This document shows, piece by piece, positions 1-8,070 of a stretch of 34,552 bases of DNA. The translations under genes were made by a program, and so were the position numbers. Every line of letters starts with the position of its first letter. Within the stretch, counting starts at the first letter, position 1. The notes under the pieces were generated by a model, which made no database searches, was not told where the DNA came from, and was given only the letters and a program-made list of their open reading frames with translations. Origin of the DNA: Shinella sumterensis (GTDB lineage Bacteria; Pseudomonadota; Alphaproteobacteria; Rhizobiales; Rhizobiaceae); assembly GCF_004514425.2 (NCBI RefSeq), contig NZ_MYFN02000024.1:1-34552 (forward strand), given 5' to 3'.

Positions 1-174
1 CCTGCGCCACCGATAAAGCAGATTGGGCGCGACGCCATGGCGGCGAGCGGTCGAAGATACCGTCTCGCCTGGTTCGAAACTCTGCTCAATGATCGTCAGC
101 TTTTGCTCGGTTGTCCACCGCCTGCGGCGGACATCACCGGTCAGCAATTCAACGTGTCGATATGCGTTAGACAT
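1..174 (-). CDS. IS2-group transposase OrfA (InsC-like), N-terminal 58 codons
   Basis: OrfA is the helix-turn-helix DNA-binding subunit of IS3-family transposases, normally joined to OrfB by a programmed frameshift. The visible 58 residues carry an arginine-rich start (RRRRWTTEQK), the IS2-like stretch IIEQSFEPGETVS, then ARRHGVAPNLLYRWRR, a classic transposase helix-turn-helix ending in YRW. This closely matches the InsC pattern of IS2 (RRRTTQEKIAIVQQSFEPG as I remember it). The gene runs off the window edge in frame. The ATG at 174 is preceded by GAGGA, which is partly buried in a hairpin (184-201). The identical gene is at the other end of the window. Confidence 0.85.
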   Translation of the reverse strand, partial: MSNAYRHVELLTGDVRRRRWTTEQKLTIIEQSFEPGETVSSTARRHGVAPNLLYRWRR

Positions 175-183
175 AAGCCTGTC

Positions 184-201
184 CTCAAGCCTGTGCTTGA
201 G
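184..201 (-). promoter_or_regulatory. Hairpin over the orfA ribosome binding site (left copy)
   Basis: On the minus strand CTCAAGC and GCTTGAG form a perfect 7-bp stem with an ACAG loop. The second arm overlaps the GAGGA Shine-Dalgarno of orfA. Such structures in IS elements limit transposase translation from transcripts entering from outside. The role here is inferred; the pairing is seen directly. Confidence 0.45.
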
Positions 202-269
202 CCTTTCTGCTTATGCCGACTGTCCGGTCGAAAGTGGGGGCAGTTCACTTCCAATCAAAGAGGATAGAG

Positions 270-473
270 ATGGCAACTGGTATCGTAAAATTTTTCGCTC
301 AGGACAAAGGCTTCGGCTTCATCACCTCGGATAGTGGTGGACCGGATGTGTTCGTCCACATCTCGGCTGTAGACTTCGGCGCTTCCCTGACCGATGGCCA
401 GAAGGTTAGCTACGACGTGGGACAAGACCGGAAGACAGGAAAGTCTAAGGCTGAGAACGTTAGCGTCCTCTGA
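270..473 (+). CDS. Cold-shock protein, CspA family
   Basis: A 67-residue single-domain nucleic-acid chaperone that binds single-stranded RNA and DNA and melts secondary structure. The sequence shows the whole cold-shock domain: GIVKFF at the start, RNP1 as KGFGFI (residues 13-18), RNP2 as VFVHIS, and an AENV close near the C-terminus, all at the usual size. The ATG at 270 has AGAGGA upstream (about 259-264). An in-frame start further upstream at 213 would add IS-derived residues and is not credible. The IS end lies only 22 bp before the start codon, so the native promoter and 5' leader, which usually carries the cold control, are gone. Expression now depends on the IS or on read-through. A hairpin follows at 482-512. 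Confidence 0.93.
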   Translation: MATGIVKFFAQDKGFGFITSDSGGPDVFVHISAVDFGASLTDGQKVSYDVGQDRKTGKSKAENVSVL

Positions 474-481
474 AATCAAAT

Positions 482-512
482 CCCCGGTCTCGTTGAAAAT
501 GCGAGATCGGGG
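482..512 (+). terminator. Probable terminator of the cold-shock gene
   Basis: An 11-bp inverted repeat (482-492 with 502-512, one G-T pair) with a 9-base loop begins 8 bases after the csp stop codon. The stem is GC-rich but the following bases (ctaatct) are not a clean T run, so termination is likely but not certain. Confidence 0.6.
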
Positions 513-637
513 CTAATCTGATCGTCTTCGCCTTGATAGGATTTGAACCGGCGACCAGTGCTTTCAGGAGTCAGAAGGCGCTACAATTGGATTCATCAGT
601 GAGGCATACCTGTTGCAGGCCATATGAAAAAACGAGC

Positions 638-1444
638 TCATAGTGCTGCGGCAGCGTGGGGTAAGCTATCATAGGCACCCCAGATCGCTTGGTCGAAGTT
701 GATGATCGCGCCGGTCATCAAACCGGATTCTTCTGAGGCGAGGAATGCGATGGCACGGGCGACCTCTTCGGGTTCGATCAGGCGGCCGTTCGGTTGAGCT
801 ATGACGGCCTTTTCGAGCCAATCGGCGGGCTGGCCGTCCAGTTCACGTTGCGTTCTGTCTTCTCCCTCGGATGCCATCCAGCCGATGTTGAGACTGTTGA
901 CGCGGATCCGATTTCGGAGGGCAGCGTAGGCGGTGTTGCGGGTCAGGGTGTCGAGAGCGCCCTTCGAGGCGCTGTAGGCTGCGAGAAAGGGCTGTCCACC
1001 CATCGAGGACATGGTCGATATATTGACGATCGTTCCGGCGACCCCGTCGCGCTTGAAGAGCTCAATTGCGCTTTGCATGAGGAAGAACGGTGCGCGGGTG
1101 TTGACCGCAAAAAGCTGGTCGAAGAGTTCCGGGCTGGTGTTGAGGATCGTTCCGCGATTTGTCATGCCGGCCGCATTGACCAGGCTGTCGAGCCGGCCGA
1201 ACCTCTTGTCCGCCGCGGCGATGACCGCCTTGCAGTCATCCACATTCGACAGATCGGCTTTGACGAAGACGGCTTCCGCGCCCAGGGCTTCAAGTTGAGC
1301 CGCCTGCGCCGCGCCCTTTTCTTGCGACCGACCACAAATGACCAGCCCCTTCGCGCCGCGTTCCGCAAGAAGCTTTGCGGATGCGGCGCCAAGGCCCTGG
1401 GTGCCGCCGGTCACGACGACGATCTTGTTCTCAAACTGTGCCAT
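638..1444 (-). CDS. SDR-family NAD(P)-dependent oxidoreductase
   Basis: A 268-residue classical short-chain dehydrogenase, a cytosolic enzyme that interconverts an alcohol and a ketone. Visible are the cofactor motif TGGTQGLG (residues 12-19), NAAG (90-93), the active-site serine region NISTMSS (141-147) and the catalytic pair in YSASK (157-161). The C-terminal AFLASEESGLMTGAIINFD is the usual SDR ending. The ATG at 1444 has GAGAGGAAA upstream. It is the last gene of the leftward iolD operon, 60 bp after the Gfo/Idh/MocA dehydrogenase. Context suggests it acts on a cyclitol or sugar-acid intermediate; the substrate cannot be read from the sequence. Confidence 0.9.
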   Translation of the reverse strand: MAQFENKIVVVTGGTQGLGAASAKLLAERGAKGLVICGRSQEKGAAQAAQLEALGAEAVFVKADLSNVDDCKAVIAAADKRFGRLDSLVNAAGMTNRGTILNTSPELFDQLFAVNTRAPFFLMQSAIELFKRDGVAGTIVNISTMSSMGGQPFLAAYSASKGALDTLTRNTAYAALRNRIRVNSLNIGWMASEGEDRTQRELDGQPADWLEKAVIAQPNGRLIEPEEVARAIAFLASEESGLMTGAIINFDQAIWGAYDSLPHAAAAL

Positions 1445-1504
1445 TTTTGGTTTCCTCTCGCGTGCCTGCGCGTTGTTCCTGCGGTCCGGGTCGTCCAGTG
1501 CGCT

Positions 1505-2680
1505 CTAAGCGAACTGCAACGGCAACCAACCGCCATTGTGCTTCTCATGGCTGTCGACCACGGCATCGACGAAGGCCACACCTTTGAGCCCGTCATAGGA
1601 GGAAGGAATCCCCTCCCCAAAAGGCCCGGCCGAGGCTCCGCTCTCCTTCGCCCGGATAACGGCGGCGAAGCCGGAATAGAGGTTCGTGAACGCTTCGATA
1701 TAGCCTTCGGGATGGCCCGGCGGTGTGCGGGTTCGAACACGCGCACCATCGGTGAGATCCTCGCGGCCGCGCTTGATCGTTTCCGGAGCGCCGAAGAGCC
1801 CCGTGAAGACGAGTTCATTCGGCTGTTCCTGATGCCAGGCGAGGCTGCCCTTCTCACCGAAGACCCGCAGTCGCAGGCCGTTCGATTGGCCGATCGCGAC
1901 CTGGGAAGACCACAACAGGCCGCGCGCGCCGCCTTCGTAGCGGATCATCACATGGGCGTTGTCATCCAGTGCGCGGCCGTCGACGAATGTCGCGAGGTCG
2001 GCGGCGACCGCCTCGGCCTTCAACCCGGTCACGAAGCCCGCGAGATGATAGGCATGCGTGCCGATGTCGCCGATCGAGCCGCCGCGGCCGTTCTTCTTCG
2101 GGTCGGTACGCCAGGCCGCCTGCTGGTTGCCTTGCAGCTCGATCCCGGTCGCCATCCATTCCAGCGGATACTCGACCTGTACCACACGTATCTTGCCGAG
2201 ATCTCCGCGTGCCACCATCGCCCGCGCCTCATGGACCATCGGATAGCCGCAGTAGGTGTAGGTCACACCAAGGAAACGCCCCGTTGCCTGCGCGAGATCA
2301 TGGAGCGCGATCGCATCCTCGACGGTCGTGGTCATGGGCTTTTCGCAAATGACGTCGAACCCCGCTTCGAGAAACGCCTTGGCGATGGGAAAATGGGTGT
2401 GGTTGGGCGTGCAGATCGCCACGACATCGATCCGGTCGTCGCGTGCGCGCTCTCCCGCCACCATGGCGAGATAGTCGCCATAGGAACGATCGCGATCGAT
2501 GAAATTGTTCGCGGCGAAGCCGTGGCCCCGTTCGGCATCGACATCGAACGCACCGGCCACGAGGTCGAAATGGTTATCGAGACGGGCGGCGAAGCGGTGG
2601 ATGCCGCCGATGTAGGCGCCCTCGCCCCCACCGACCATGCCGAGGCGAAGACGGCGGTTGGACAGGTTTGTGTTCGACAC
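1505..2680 (-). CDS. Gfo/Idh/MocA-family oxidoreductase
   Basis: A 391-residue NAD(P)-dependent dehydrogenase of the family that contains inositol dehydrogenase, glucose-fructose oxidoreductase and MocA. The N-terminal Rossmann fold starts with GMVGGGEGAYIGGIH (residues 14-28), followed by ICTPNHTH (89-96) and the family EKP signature (113-115) with its catalytic lysine. GDIGTH (204-209) provides the C-terminal-domain histidine. I place the start at GTG 2680 because AAGGA ends 8 bases before it; TTG 2686 is possible but too close to that site. It follows the TIM-barrel isomerase by 11 bp. It resembles the protein at 5724-6917 (shared RRLRLG-VGGG start and GDIGTH), suggesting old duplication. 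Probable role: oxidation or reduction at a cyclitol or sugar hydroxyl. Confidence 0.9.
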   Translation of the reverse strand: MSNTNLSNRRLRLGMVGGGEGAYIGGIHRFAARLDNHFDLVAGAFDVDAERGHGFAANNFIDRDRSYGDYLAMVAGERARDDRIDVVAICTPNHTHFPIAKAFLEAGFDVICEKPMTTTVEDAIALHDLAQATGRFLGVTYTYCGYPMVHEARAMVARGDLGKIRVVQVEYPLEWMATGIELQGNQQAAWRTDPKKNGRGGSIGDIGTHAYHLAGFVTGLKAEAVAADLATFVDGRALDDNAHVMIRYEGGARGLLWSSQVAIGQSNGLRLRVFGEKGSLAWHQEQPNELVFTGLFGAPETIKRGREDLTDGARVRTRTPPGHPEGYIEAFTNLYSGFAAVIRAKESGASAGPFGEGIPSSYDGLKGVAFVDAVVDSHEKHNGGWLPLQFA

Positions 2681-2691
2681 GGCCAAGGTCC

Positions 2692-3744
2692 TTAGATCCC
2701 GAGGATTTCATTGTTGACGGAACGGTCTGCTCCGGACTTCACGAAGTCGTCGAAGGCGCGATCCGAAACCTTGATGATGTGATCGCGAATGAAGCGCGCG
2801 CCCTCGGCCGCGCCATCTTCCGAATTCTTCAGGCAGCATTCCCATTCGAGCACGGCCCATCCGTCGAAACCGTAGCCCGTCAGTTTCGAGAAGATCGCCC
2901 CGAAATCGACCTGGCCGTCTCCGGGCGAGCGGAAGCGGCCGGCGCGGCTGACCCAGGGCTGGTACCCGCCATAGGCGCCCGTCTTGCCCGTCGGCCGGAA
3001 CTCTGCGTCCTTCACGTGGAAGGTCTTGATGCGCTGGTGATAGTGATCGATGTAGGCGAGGTAGTCGATCGACTGCAGCACCAGATGGCTCGGGTCGTAC
3101 ATGATGTTGCAGCGCGGATGGTTGTCGACGCGCTCCAGGAACATCTCGAAGGTCAGGCCGTCGTGCAGGTCCTCGGTCGGATGGATTTCGTAGCAGACGT
3201 CGACGCCTTCGCCATCGAACGCATCGAGGATCGGCCGCCAGCGCCGCGCCAGTTCGTCGAAGCCGTCGGAGATCAGCCCGTCCGGCCATTGCGGATAGGG
3301 GTAGAAATAAGGCCACAGGAGCGTTCCGCTGAAGGTCGTGTGGCGATCGACACCGAAACGGCGCGAGGCTTTCGCCGCACAGAGCAGTTGGTTGACGGCC
3401 CATTCCTGCCGGGCCTTGGGATCACGGTGAACCTTGGCGGGCGCGAAGGAATCGGCCGGCAGGTTGAAGGACGGGTGAAGGGCGACGAGCTGACCCTGCA
3501 GGTGGCTGGCGAGGTCCGTGACGACGAGGCCGTGCTCGCCAAGCGTTCCCTTGATCTCGTCGACATAGTCCTGGCTGACCGCCGCCCGTTCGAGATCGAT
3601 CACGCGGCGGTCCCAGGTGGGGATCTGCACGCCCTTGAACCCCTTGTCGGCGGCCCAGCCGGCCAGTCCCTTCAGCGAGTTGAAGGGCGCCTCATCGCCA
3701 GCGAACTGCGCGAGAAACACGCCGGGACCCTTGATGGTTCTCAT
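2692..3744 (-). CDS. Sugar phosphate isomerase/epimerase (AP-endonuclease-2-like TIM barrel)
   Basis: A 350-residue xylose-isomerase-like TIM-barrel protein. Putative metal ligands are in the usual places: E186 in CYEIHP, D217 and H220 in YDPSH, H243 in FHVKD, and E300 in VLEWE. Family members isomerise, epimerise or dehydrate sugars and inososes (IolE, IolI, MocC). I choose ATG 3744 because AAGGA lies 8 bases upstream; ATG 3753 would touch that site. It sits between iolD and the Gfo/Idh/MocA gene, and isomerase-dehydrogenase pairing recurs twice more in the window. Its large size (IolE and IolI are about 280-300) sets it apart from IolI. Substrate unknown. Confidence 0.88.
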   Translation of the reverse strand: MRTIKGPGVFLAQFAGDEAPFNSLKGLAGWAADKGFKGVQIPTWDRRVIDLERAAVSQDYVDEIKGTLGEHGLVVTDLASHLQGQLVALHPSFNLPADSFAPAKVHRDPKARQEWAVNQLLCAAKASRRFGVDRHTTFSGTLLWPYFYPYPQWPDGLISDGFDELARRWRPILDAFDGEGVDVCYEIHPTEDLHDGLTFEMFLERVDNHPRCNIMYDPSHLVLQSIDYLAYIDHYHQRIKTFHVKDAEFRPTGKTGAYGGYQPWVSRAGRFRSPGDGQVDFGAIFSKLTGYGFDGWAVLEWECCLKNSEDGAAEGARFIRDHIIKVSDRAFDDFVKSGADRSVNNEILGI

Positions 3745-3789
3745 GCTTGTCATCCTTCAGATGAAGAGGGTGCCGAGGTCGCGCCACGA

Positions 3790-5631
3790 TCAGACGCCGA
3801 CGCGCTGGTTCTTGCGGCCTTCCTGCTGGTCCTTCGCGGCGGCATTGACTTTCGCTCGCGCACTGACCTGCGGCACACCGACATCCCACCAGGCATCGCC
3901 CGGCGTCCAGGTGAAGGCGTCGGAGACGATAGTGATGACCGTAGTTCGGTCCGTGGTCTGCGCCCATTCCACCGCATCGCCGAGATCGGCAAGGCTCTCG
4001 ACATGGCGCGTCAGCGCGCCCATCGCCTCGGCATGCTTGGCGAAATCGACGGCGAAGGGCTCGCTGACGCGGCAATCCTTGATCAGGTTGTTGAAGCCCG
4101 GCGTGCCCTTGGCATTCTGCAGGCGGTTGATGACGGCATAGCCGCCGTTGTCGCAGACGATGAGGATCATTTTGTGGCCGGACAGCACGGTCGAATAGAT
4201 GTCCGAGTTCATCATCATGTAGGTGCCGTCGCCGATCATCACGATCGGCGTGCGGGTCGGATCGGCCATCGCCGCGCCCCAGCCGGCGGCGATTTCGTAG
4301 CCCATGCAGGAGAAGCCGAATTCGCAATCGAAGGTGTTCGGTGCCTTGACGCGCCAGTTCTTCATCACCTCACCCGGCAGGCCACCGGCGGCGGTGATCA
4401 GGAGGTCGCGGTCCTTCGCCTTGGAATTGACGATGCCGATGACCTGCGCATAGGTCGGAACGGGCGCGTTTGTCGGCTTCTGGTAGCCGTCGAGGGCATC
4501 GTTCCACTTGGCGAATTCGAGCCGGCCCTTCTCAGTCCAGCCGGCGTCGGCCTTGTAGTCGCCGATGGCGGCCTCAAGTTCGCCAACCGTCTCCAGTGCA
4601 TCGCCGACCACGGCGACGGCACGATGCTTGTTGGCATCCCAGCGGGCAGCGTTGATCGAGACGAACCGGGCGTCGGGCGCGAAGGCCGTCCATGAGCCCG
4701 TCGTGAAATCCATGAGCCGCGTGCCGACGGCGAGCACCACATCCGCTTCCGCTGCCAGCGCATTGGCCGAGGTGGAGCCGACGATGCCGATCGGGCCGAC
4801 ATGGGCCGGATGGTCATGGGTGACGGTGCCCTTGCCGGCAATGGTCTCGCAAAGCGGGATGCCGTGCTTTTCCGCAAAATCGGCGAGCGCCGTTTCCGCG
4901 CCGGAATAACGCACGCCGCCGCCGGAGATGATCAGCGGGCGCTTGGCTGCCTTCAGCACGCGGATCGCTTCCGCGAGGCTGTCGCGATCGGGCCGCGGGC
5001 GCGGTGCCTTGTGAACGGTCGGCTCGAAAAAGCTTTCCGGATAGTCCCAGGCGATTTCCTGCACGTCCTGTGGCAGGGCAAGGAACGCTGGGCCGCAATC
5101 GGCGGGATCCAGCATGGTTGCGACGGCCTGCGGCAGCGAGCCGATGATCTGTTCGGGATGGGTGATGCGGTCCCAATAGCGCGTCACCGCCTTGAAGGCG
5201 TCGTTGACGGTGATCGTCGGATTGCCGAAATGTTCGACCTGCTGCATCACCGGGTCGGGGCGGCGGTTGACGAAGCTGTCACCGGCGAGAAGCAGAATGG
5301 GCAGGCGGTTGGTATGCGCCACGCCGGCTGCCGTCACCATGTTCAGCGCGCCGGGGCCAATGGAGCTGCATGCGACCATGATCTGGCGGCGGCGCGTCGC
5401 CTTGGCAAAGCCGATCGCGGCGAGCGCCATCGACTGCTCGTTCTGGCCGCGCCAGGTCGGCAGCGTGTCCTTCACCGCCTCCAGCGCCTCGGAAAGGCAG
5501 GTAACGTTGCCATGGCCAAAAATTGCGAAAACGCCCGGGAAAAGCGGCTCGCGTCGGCCGTCGATTTCGGTAAACTGGTTGCAGAGATAGCGGACCAGGG
5601 CCTGGGCCATGGTGAGACGAACGGTACCCAT
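3790..5631 (-). CDS. iolD: 3D-(3,5/4)-trihydroxycyclohexane-1,2-dione hydrolase
   Basis: A 613-residue thiamine-diphosphate enzyme that opens the ring of the diketo product of IolE to give 5-deoxy-glucuronate, the third step of myo-inositol catabolism. The acetolactate-synthase-like fold is evident: activating glutamate E65 in RGQNEQ, central-domain GGGVRYSGA (about 237-246), and the ThDP/Mg motif GDGT (467-470) running to DNGG (494-497). Stretches such as FAIFGHGNV and WWDVGVP are typical of IolD, and length is normal. The ATG at 5631 has GGGAGG seven bases upstream. It leads a leftward four-gene operon, with a GCAA-N6-TTGC operator 76 bp upstream (5707-5720). Confidence 0.96.
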   Translation of the reverse strand: MGTVRLTMAQALVRYLCNQFTEIDGRREPLFPGVFAIFGHGNVTCLSEALEAVKDTLPTWRGQNEQSMALAAIGFAKATRRRQIMVACSSIGPGALNMVTAAGVAHTNRLPILLLAGDSFVNRRPDPVMQQVEHFGNPTITVNDAFKAVTRYWDRITHPEQIIGSLPQAVATMLDPADCGPAFLALPQDVQEIAWDYPESFFEPTVHKAPRPRPDRDSLAEAIRVLKAAKRPLIISGGGVRYSGAETALADFAEKHGIPLCETIAGKGTVTHDHPAHVGPIGIVGSTSANALAAEADVVLAVGTRLMDFTTGSWTAFAPDARFVSINAARWDANKHRAVAVVGDALETVGELEAAIGDYKADAGWTEKGRLEFAKWNDALDGYQKPTNAPVPTYAQVIGIVNSKAKDRDLLITAAGGLPGEVMKNWRVKAPNTFDCEFGFSCMGYEIAAGWGAAMADPTRTPIVMIGDGTYMMMNSDIYSTVLSGHKMILIVCDNGGYAVINRLQNAKGTPGFNNLIKDCRVSEPFAVDFAKHAEAMGALTRHVESLADLGDAVEWAQTTDRTTVITIVSDAFTWTPGDAWWDVGVPQVSARAKVNAAAKDQQEGRKNQRVGV

Positions 5632-5706
5632 TTAAAAACCTCCCTGAGCCGGCATCGCCGCGCCAGCCCTCTTCGCAGAACTTATTATTTCATAAATTCA
5701 GATATT

Positions 5707-5720
5707 GCAATACTTATTGC
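5707..5720. promoter_or_regulatory. GCAA-N6-TTGC operator, iolD promoter
   Basis: The palindrome TTGCAATACTTATTGCAA (5705-5722) contains GCAA-tactta-TTGC. It sits 3 bp past the stop of the neighbouring dehydrogenase gene and 76 bp before iolD. It is one of seven such sites in the window and is the proposed binding site for the RpiR-family regulator. Confidence 0.7.
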
Positions 5721-5723
5721 AAA

Positions 5724-6917
5724 TCACATCGACAGTGTGCAATCCGTCCATTGCCCGCCCGACTGGCTAGAGGCGAGCGCCGCCTCGATGAACTTCACGC
5801 CAAGCGCGCCGTCCATCACCGTCGGATATTCCAGCAGCCCCGCGGGCAGGGTCCTGCCGAGGCGACGGGCCTCGACGGCAATCGCGAATTCCTCGTAGAG
5901 ATTGCCCCAGGCGTCGCTGAGTGCCTCTGGATGGCCGCGCGGCATGTGGACAAAACGCGCCGCATGCACGCCGATGCCGGCGCCTTCGCCGCGCGTCAGC
6001 ACGCGGGAAGGCTCGTTGAAGCGGCGGAAATGCAGAACCTCAGGTTCCTCCTGGTTCCATTCCAGGCTCGCCTTGTCGCCAAAGGCGCGGATGCGAAGCC
6101 CACAATGGGCGCCGGGCGCGACCTGGGAGATCATGATGGTGCCGGGAATGTCACCTTCGTAGCGCACATGCATGAAGGCCGTGTCCTCCAGCGCCTTCGG
6201 CGGACCCAGCGTGTGGAACTCCGCCCGAACCGCCGCGACGGGACGGCCGCAGACGAAGGCGCCGAGATGGTGGCAATGGGTGCCGATATCACCGGTGGTG
6301 AAGGTGGGACCGACGATCGAAGGATCGACGCGCCATTGCGCGCCGGCACCGGCATCCTTGGGCGGGGTCAGCGCCCATTCCTGGAAATATTCGACATGCA
6401 CCTGCTTGAGGGTGCCAAGCGCGCCTTCGCGGACCATCTGGCGTGCCTGCCGAACCATTGCGGAGGCGGCATAGGCATAGGTCACGCCGAAGACGAGACC
6501 CGTCTCCTTCTGGAGGCGGACCAGATCGAGCGCATCGGCAAGCGTCGTCGTCAGCGGCTTGTCGCTGATGACGTCGATGCCCTTTTCCATGAAGGCGACG
6601 GCGATGGCGTGATGAGAGTTGTTGGGCGTGGTGATCGCCACGGCATCGATGCCATCCGGCCGCGCCGCCTCGCGCTCGGCCATCACGCGGTAATCCGTGT
6701 AGATGCGGTCGTCCGCCAGCAGCCAGGCCCGTCCGGATTCCCTTGCGACCTGCGGCCGGGACGACAGCGCGCCAGCAACGACGTCCCAACGGTTGGAAAG
6801 CCGGGCGCCCCGTGCATGCACCTTGCCGATGAAGCTGCCCTGCCCTCCGCCGACGATGCCAAGCCGCAAACGGCGCTCGGCAATGGGAAATTCTTGCCCG
6901 CCGGAAACCTCTGCCAT
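5724..6917 (-). CDS. Gfo/Idh/MocA-family oxidoreductase (DKP variant)
   Basis: A 397-residue NAD(P)-dependent dehydrogenase. The Rossmann motif is GIVGGGQGSFIG (residues 20-31); ITTPNNSHH follows (95-103); GDIGTH (209-214) carries the C-terminal-domain histidine. The family EKP signature reads DKP here (119-121): the catalytic lysine is kept, the preceding glutamate is conservatively changed. ATG 6917 is chosen because GGAGG lies just upstream; an alternative start 15 bp upstream would precede that site. It is divergent from iolG, with a shared 108-bp promoter region holding one GCAA-N6-TTGC site. Closest relative in the window is the gene at 1505-2680. A role in cyclitol oxidation or epimerisation is inferred from context. 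Confidence 0.9.
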   Translation of the reverse strand: MAEVSGGQEFPIAERRLRLGIVGGGQGSFIGKVHARGARLSNRWDVVAGALSSRPQVARESGRAWLLADDRIYTDYRVMAEREAARPDGIDAVAITTPNNSHHAIAVAFMEKGIDVISDKPLTTTLADALDLVRLQKETGLVFGVTYAYAASAMVRQARQMVREGALGTLKQVHVEYFQEWALTPPKDAGAGAQWRVDPSIVGPTFTTGDIGTHCHHLGAFVCGRPVAAVRAEFHTLGPPKALEDTAFMHVRYEGDIPGTIMISQVAPGAHCGLRIRAFGDKASLEWNQEEPEVLHFRRFNEPSRVLTRGEGAGIGVHAARFVHMPRGHPEALSDAWGNLYEEFAIAVEARRLGRTLPAGLLEYPTVMDGALGVKFIEAALASSQSGGQWTDCTLSM

Positions 6918-6990
6918 GATCTCCTCCCTCAAAATCCGCCATGCCCTGAAAACAGGCTTGCAGAATTAATATTGACGGAATATCAAATGT

Positions 6991-7004
6991 GCAACTTTTT
7001 TTGC
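6991..7004. promoter_or_regulatory. GCAA-N6-TTGC operator between divergent dehydrogenase and iolG
   Basis: GCAA-cttttt-TTGC lies 22 bp before the iolG start and 74 bp before the divergent start at 6917, so one site could control both directions. Its position just upstream of the iolG ribosome binding site suits repression. Confidence 0.68.
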
Positions 7005-7025
7005 ATTACCATCAGGAGGAAGTTG

Positions 7026-8027
7026 ATGATCAGGATCGCATTGCTCGGCTGCGGGCGTATCGGGAAGATGCATGCTGCCACGATTGTGCGTTCAAGCAAA
7101 GCCGAACTCGCAGCCGTGTACGATCCCGTTTCCGCGGCAGCGGAAGAGGTTGGCCATCAGTTCGGTTGCCTTGTTGCGGGTAGCGCCGAAGAGGCCATCG
7201 CACAGGCCGATGCCGTGCTGATCGCCACGTCCACGCCGACGCATGCGGACCTCATCGAGGCATCCGCAAAGGCCGGCAAGGCCATCTTCTGCGAAAAGCC
7301 CATCGACCTGTCGCTGGCCCGGGTCAAGGCCTGCCGCGAAGCCCTCAAGGGCTTCGACAAGCCGATCCAGATCGGCTTCAACCGCCGCTACGATCCGGGC
7401 CACCGGGCCGCGCGCGACGCGGCTCGCTCCGGCGGGATCGGCGATATCCGCCAGGTGATCATCACGTCGCGCGATCCCGGCCTCGCCTCGCGCGAATATC
7501 TCAAGGCATCCGGCGGCATCTTCAAGGATATGACGATCCACGATTTCGACCTCGCCCGCTTCATGCTGGGCGAGGAGCCCGTCGAGGTCTTCGCCACCGG
7601 CAGCGCGCTGATCGACCCGACGCTCGCCGAACTGAACGATGTCGACTCCACCATGGTCGTTCTGCGCACGGAAAGCGGCAAGCTTTGCCACATCAACAAT
7701 TCCCGCGCCGCAATCTACGGTCACGACCAGCGGGTCGAAATCCTGGGATCGAACGGCATGCTCATATCCGGAAACCGCCGGGCGCATGGCCTCGAGCGGT
7801 TCGGCCCGACCGCGACGGGCGCCGGCGAGCCCTTCCTCAACTTCTTCATCGAGCGCTACGCGGAAGCCTACACGCTGGGTCTGGAATCGTTCATCGACTG
7901 CGTCGAATCGAACAAGACCCCGGATGCGACCTTCGAGGACGGCGAAAAATCGCTGGCGCTGGCGGAAGCCGCAAACCTTTCGCTCGCCGAGCGGCGCTTT
8001 GTGAACATTCGCGAAATCGTCGCCTGA
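7026..8027 (+). CDS. iolG: Inositol 2-dehydrogenase
   Basis: A 333-residue Gfo/Idh/MocA enzyme predicted to oxidise myo-inositol to 2-keto-myo-inositol with NAD, the first catabolic step. It has GCGRIG (residues 8-13), PTHADLIE, FCEKPIDL with EKP at 90-92, FNRRYDP (118-124) and the catalytic segment GGIFKDMTIHDFDLARFM (163-180), which is nearly diagnostic of IolG/IdhA. AGGAGGA ends 5 bases before ATG 7026. It stands alone on the plus strand, divergent from another family member, and is closed by a hairpin at 8034-8064. A close relative such as scyllo-inositol dehydrogenase cannot be excluded without alignment. Confidence 0.92.
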   Translation: MIRIALLGCGRIGKMHAATIVRSSKAELAAVYDPVSAAAEEVGHQFGCLVAGSAEEAIAQADAVLIATSTPTHADLIEASAKAGKAIFCEKPIDLSLARVKACREALKGFDKPIQIGFNRRYDPGHRAARDAARSGGIGDIRQVIITSRDPGLASREYLKASGGIFKDMTIHDFDLARFMLGEEPVEVFATGSALIDPTLAELNDVDSTMVVLRTESGKLCHINNSRAAIYGHDQRVEILGSNGMLISGNRRAHGLERFGPTATGAGEPFLNFFIERYAEAYTLGLESFIDCVESNKTPDATFEDGEKSLALAEAANLSLAERRFVNIREIVA

Positions 8028-8033
8028 CATCGG

Positions 8034-8064
8034 TGCCCGCCATCCCGAGCGGACATGGCGGGCA
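8034..8064 (+). terminator. Terminator between iolG and the RpiR-type regulator gene
   Basis: A perfect 10-bp stem (8034-8043 with 8055-8064) with an 11-base loop follows the iolG stop and is followed by ttcttct. It lies between convergent genes and may serve both. Confidence 0.7.
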
Positions 8065-8070
8065 TTCTTC

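Larger units (their letters stand above)
1..247 (-). mobile_element. IS3-family (IS2-group) insertion sequence, left-hand partial copy
   Basis: This is the 5' end of an insertion sequence reading leftward out of the window. Its outer boundary at 247 begins, on the minus strand, with TGAACTGCCCCC, which fits the TG...CA ends of the IS3 family and resembles the IS2 terminus. The start of an IS2-type orfA lies inside it (174 down to 1). Reverse-complemented, all 247 bases match 34304-34550. The bases next to the end here (248-252, cttcc) do not match those beside the right copy (34299-34303, cgtga) on either strand, so the two copies do not share a 5-bp target duplication. Only one end is visible, so copy integrity is unknown. 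Confidence 0.85.

Noticed and set aside
529-580. tRNA-like 3' half on the minus strand (GGTTCAAATCC T-loop consensus and a CGCCTT/AAGGCG end pairing)
   Set aside because: The T stem does not pair beyond two bases, there is no CCA end, no plausible anticodon arm and no D-arm A-box. It could be a tRNA remnant or chance, so no RNA gene is called.
794-4695. Very long plus-strand open frames (over 600 codons) opposite the iolD operon
   Set aside because: They lie antisense to genes with clear family motifs, match nothing, and are expected from high GC at third codon positions.
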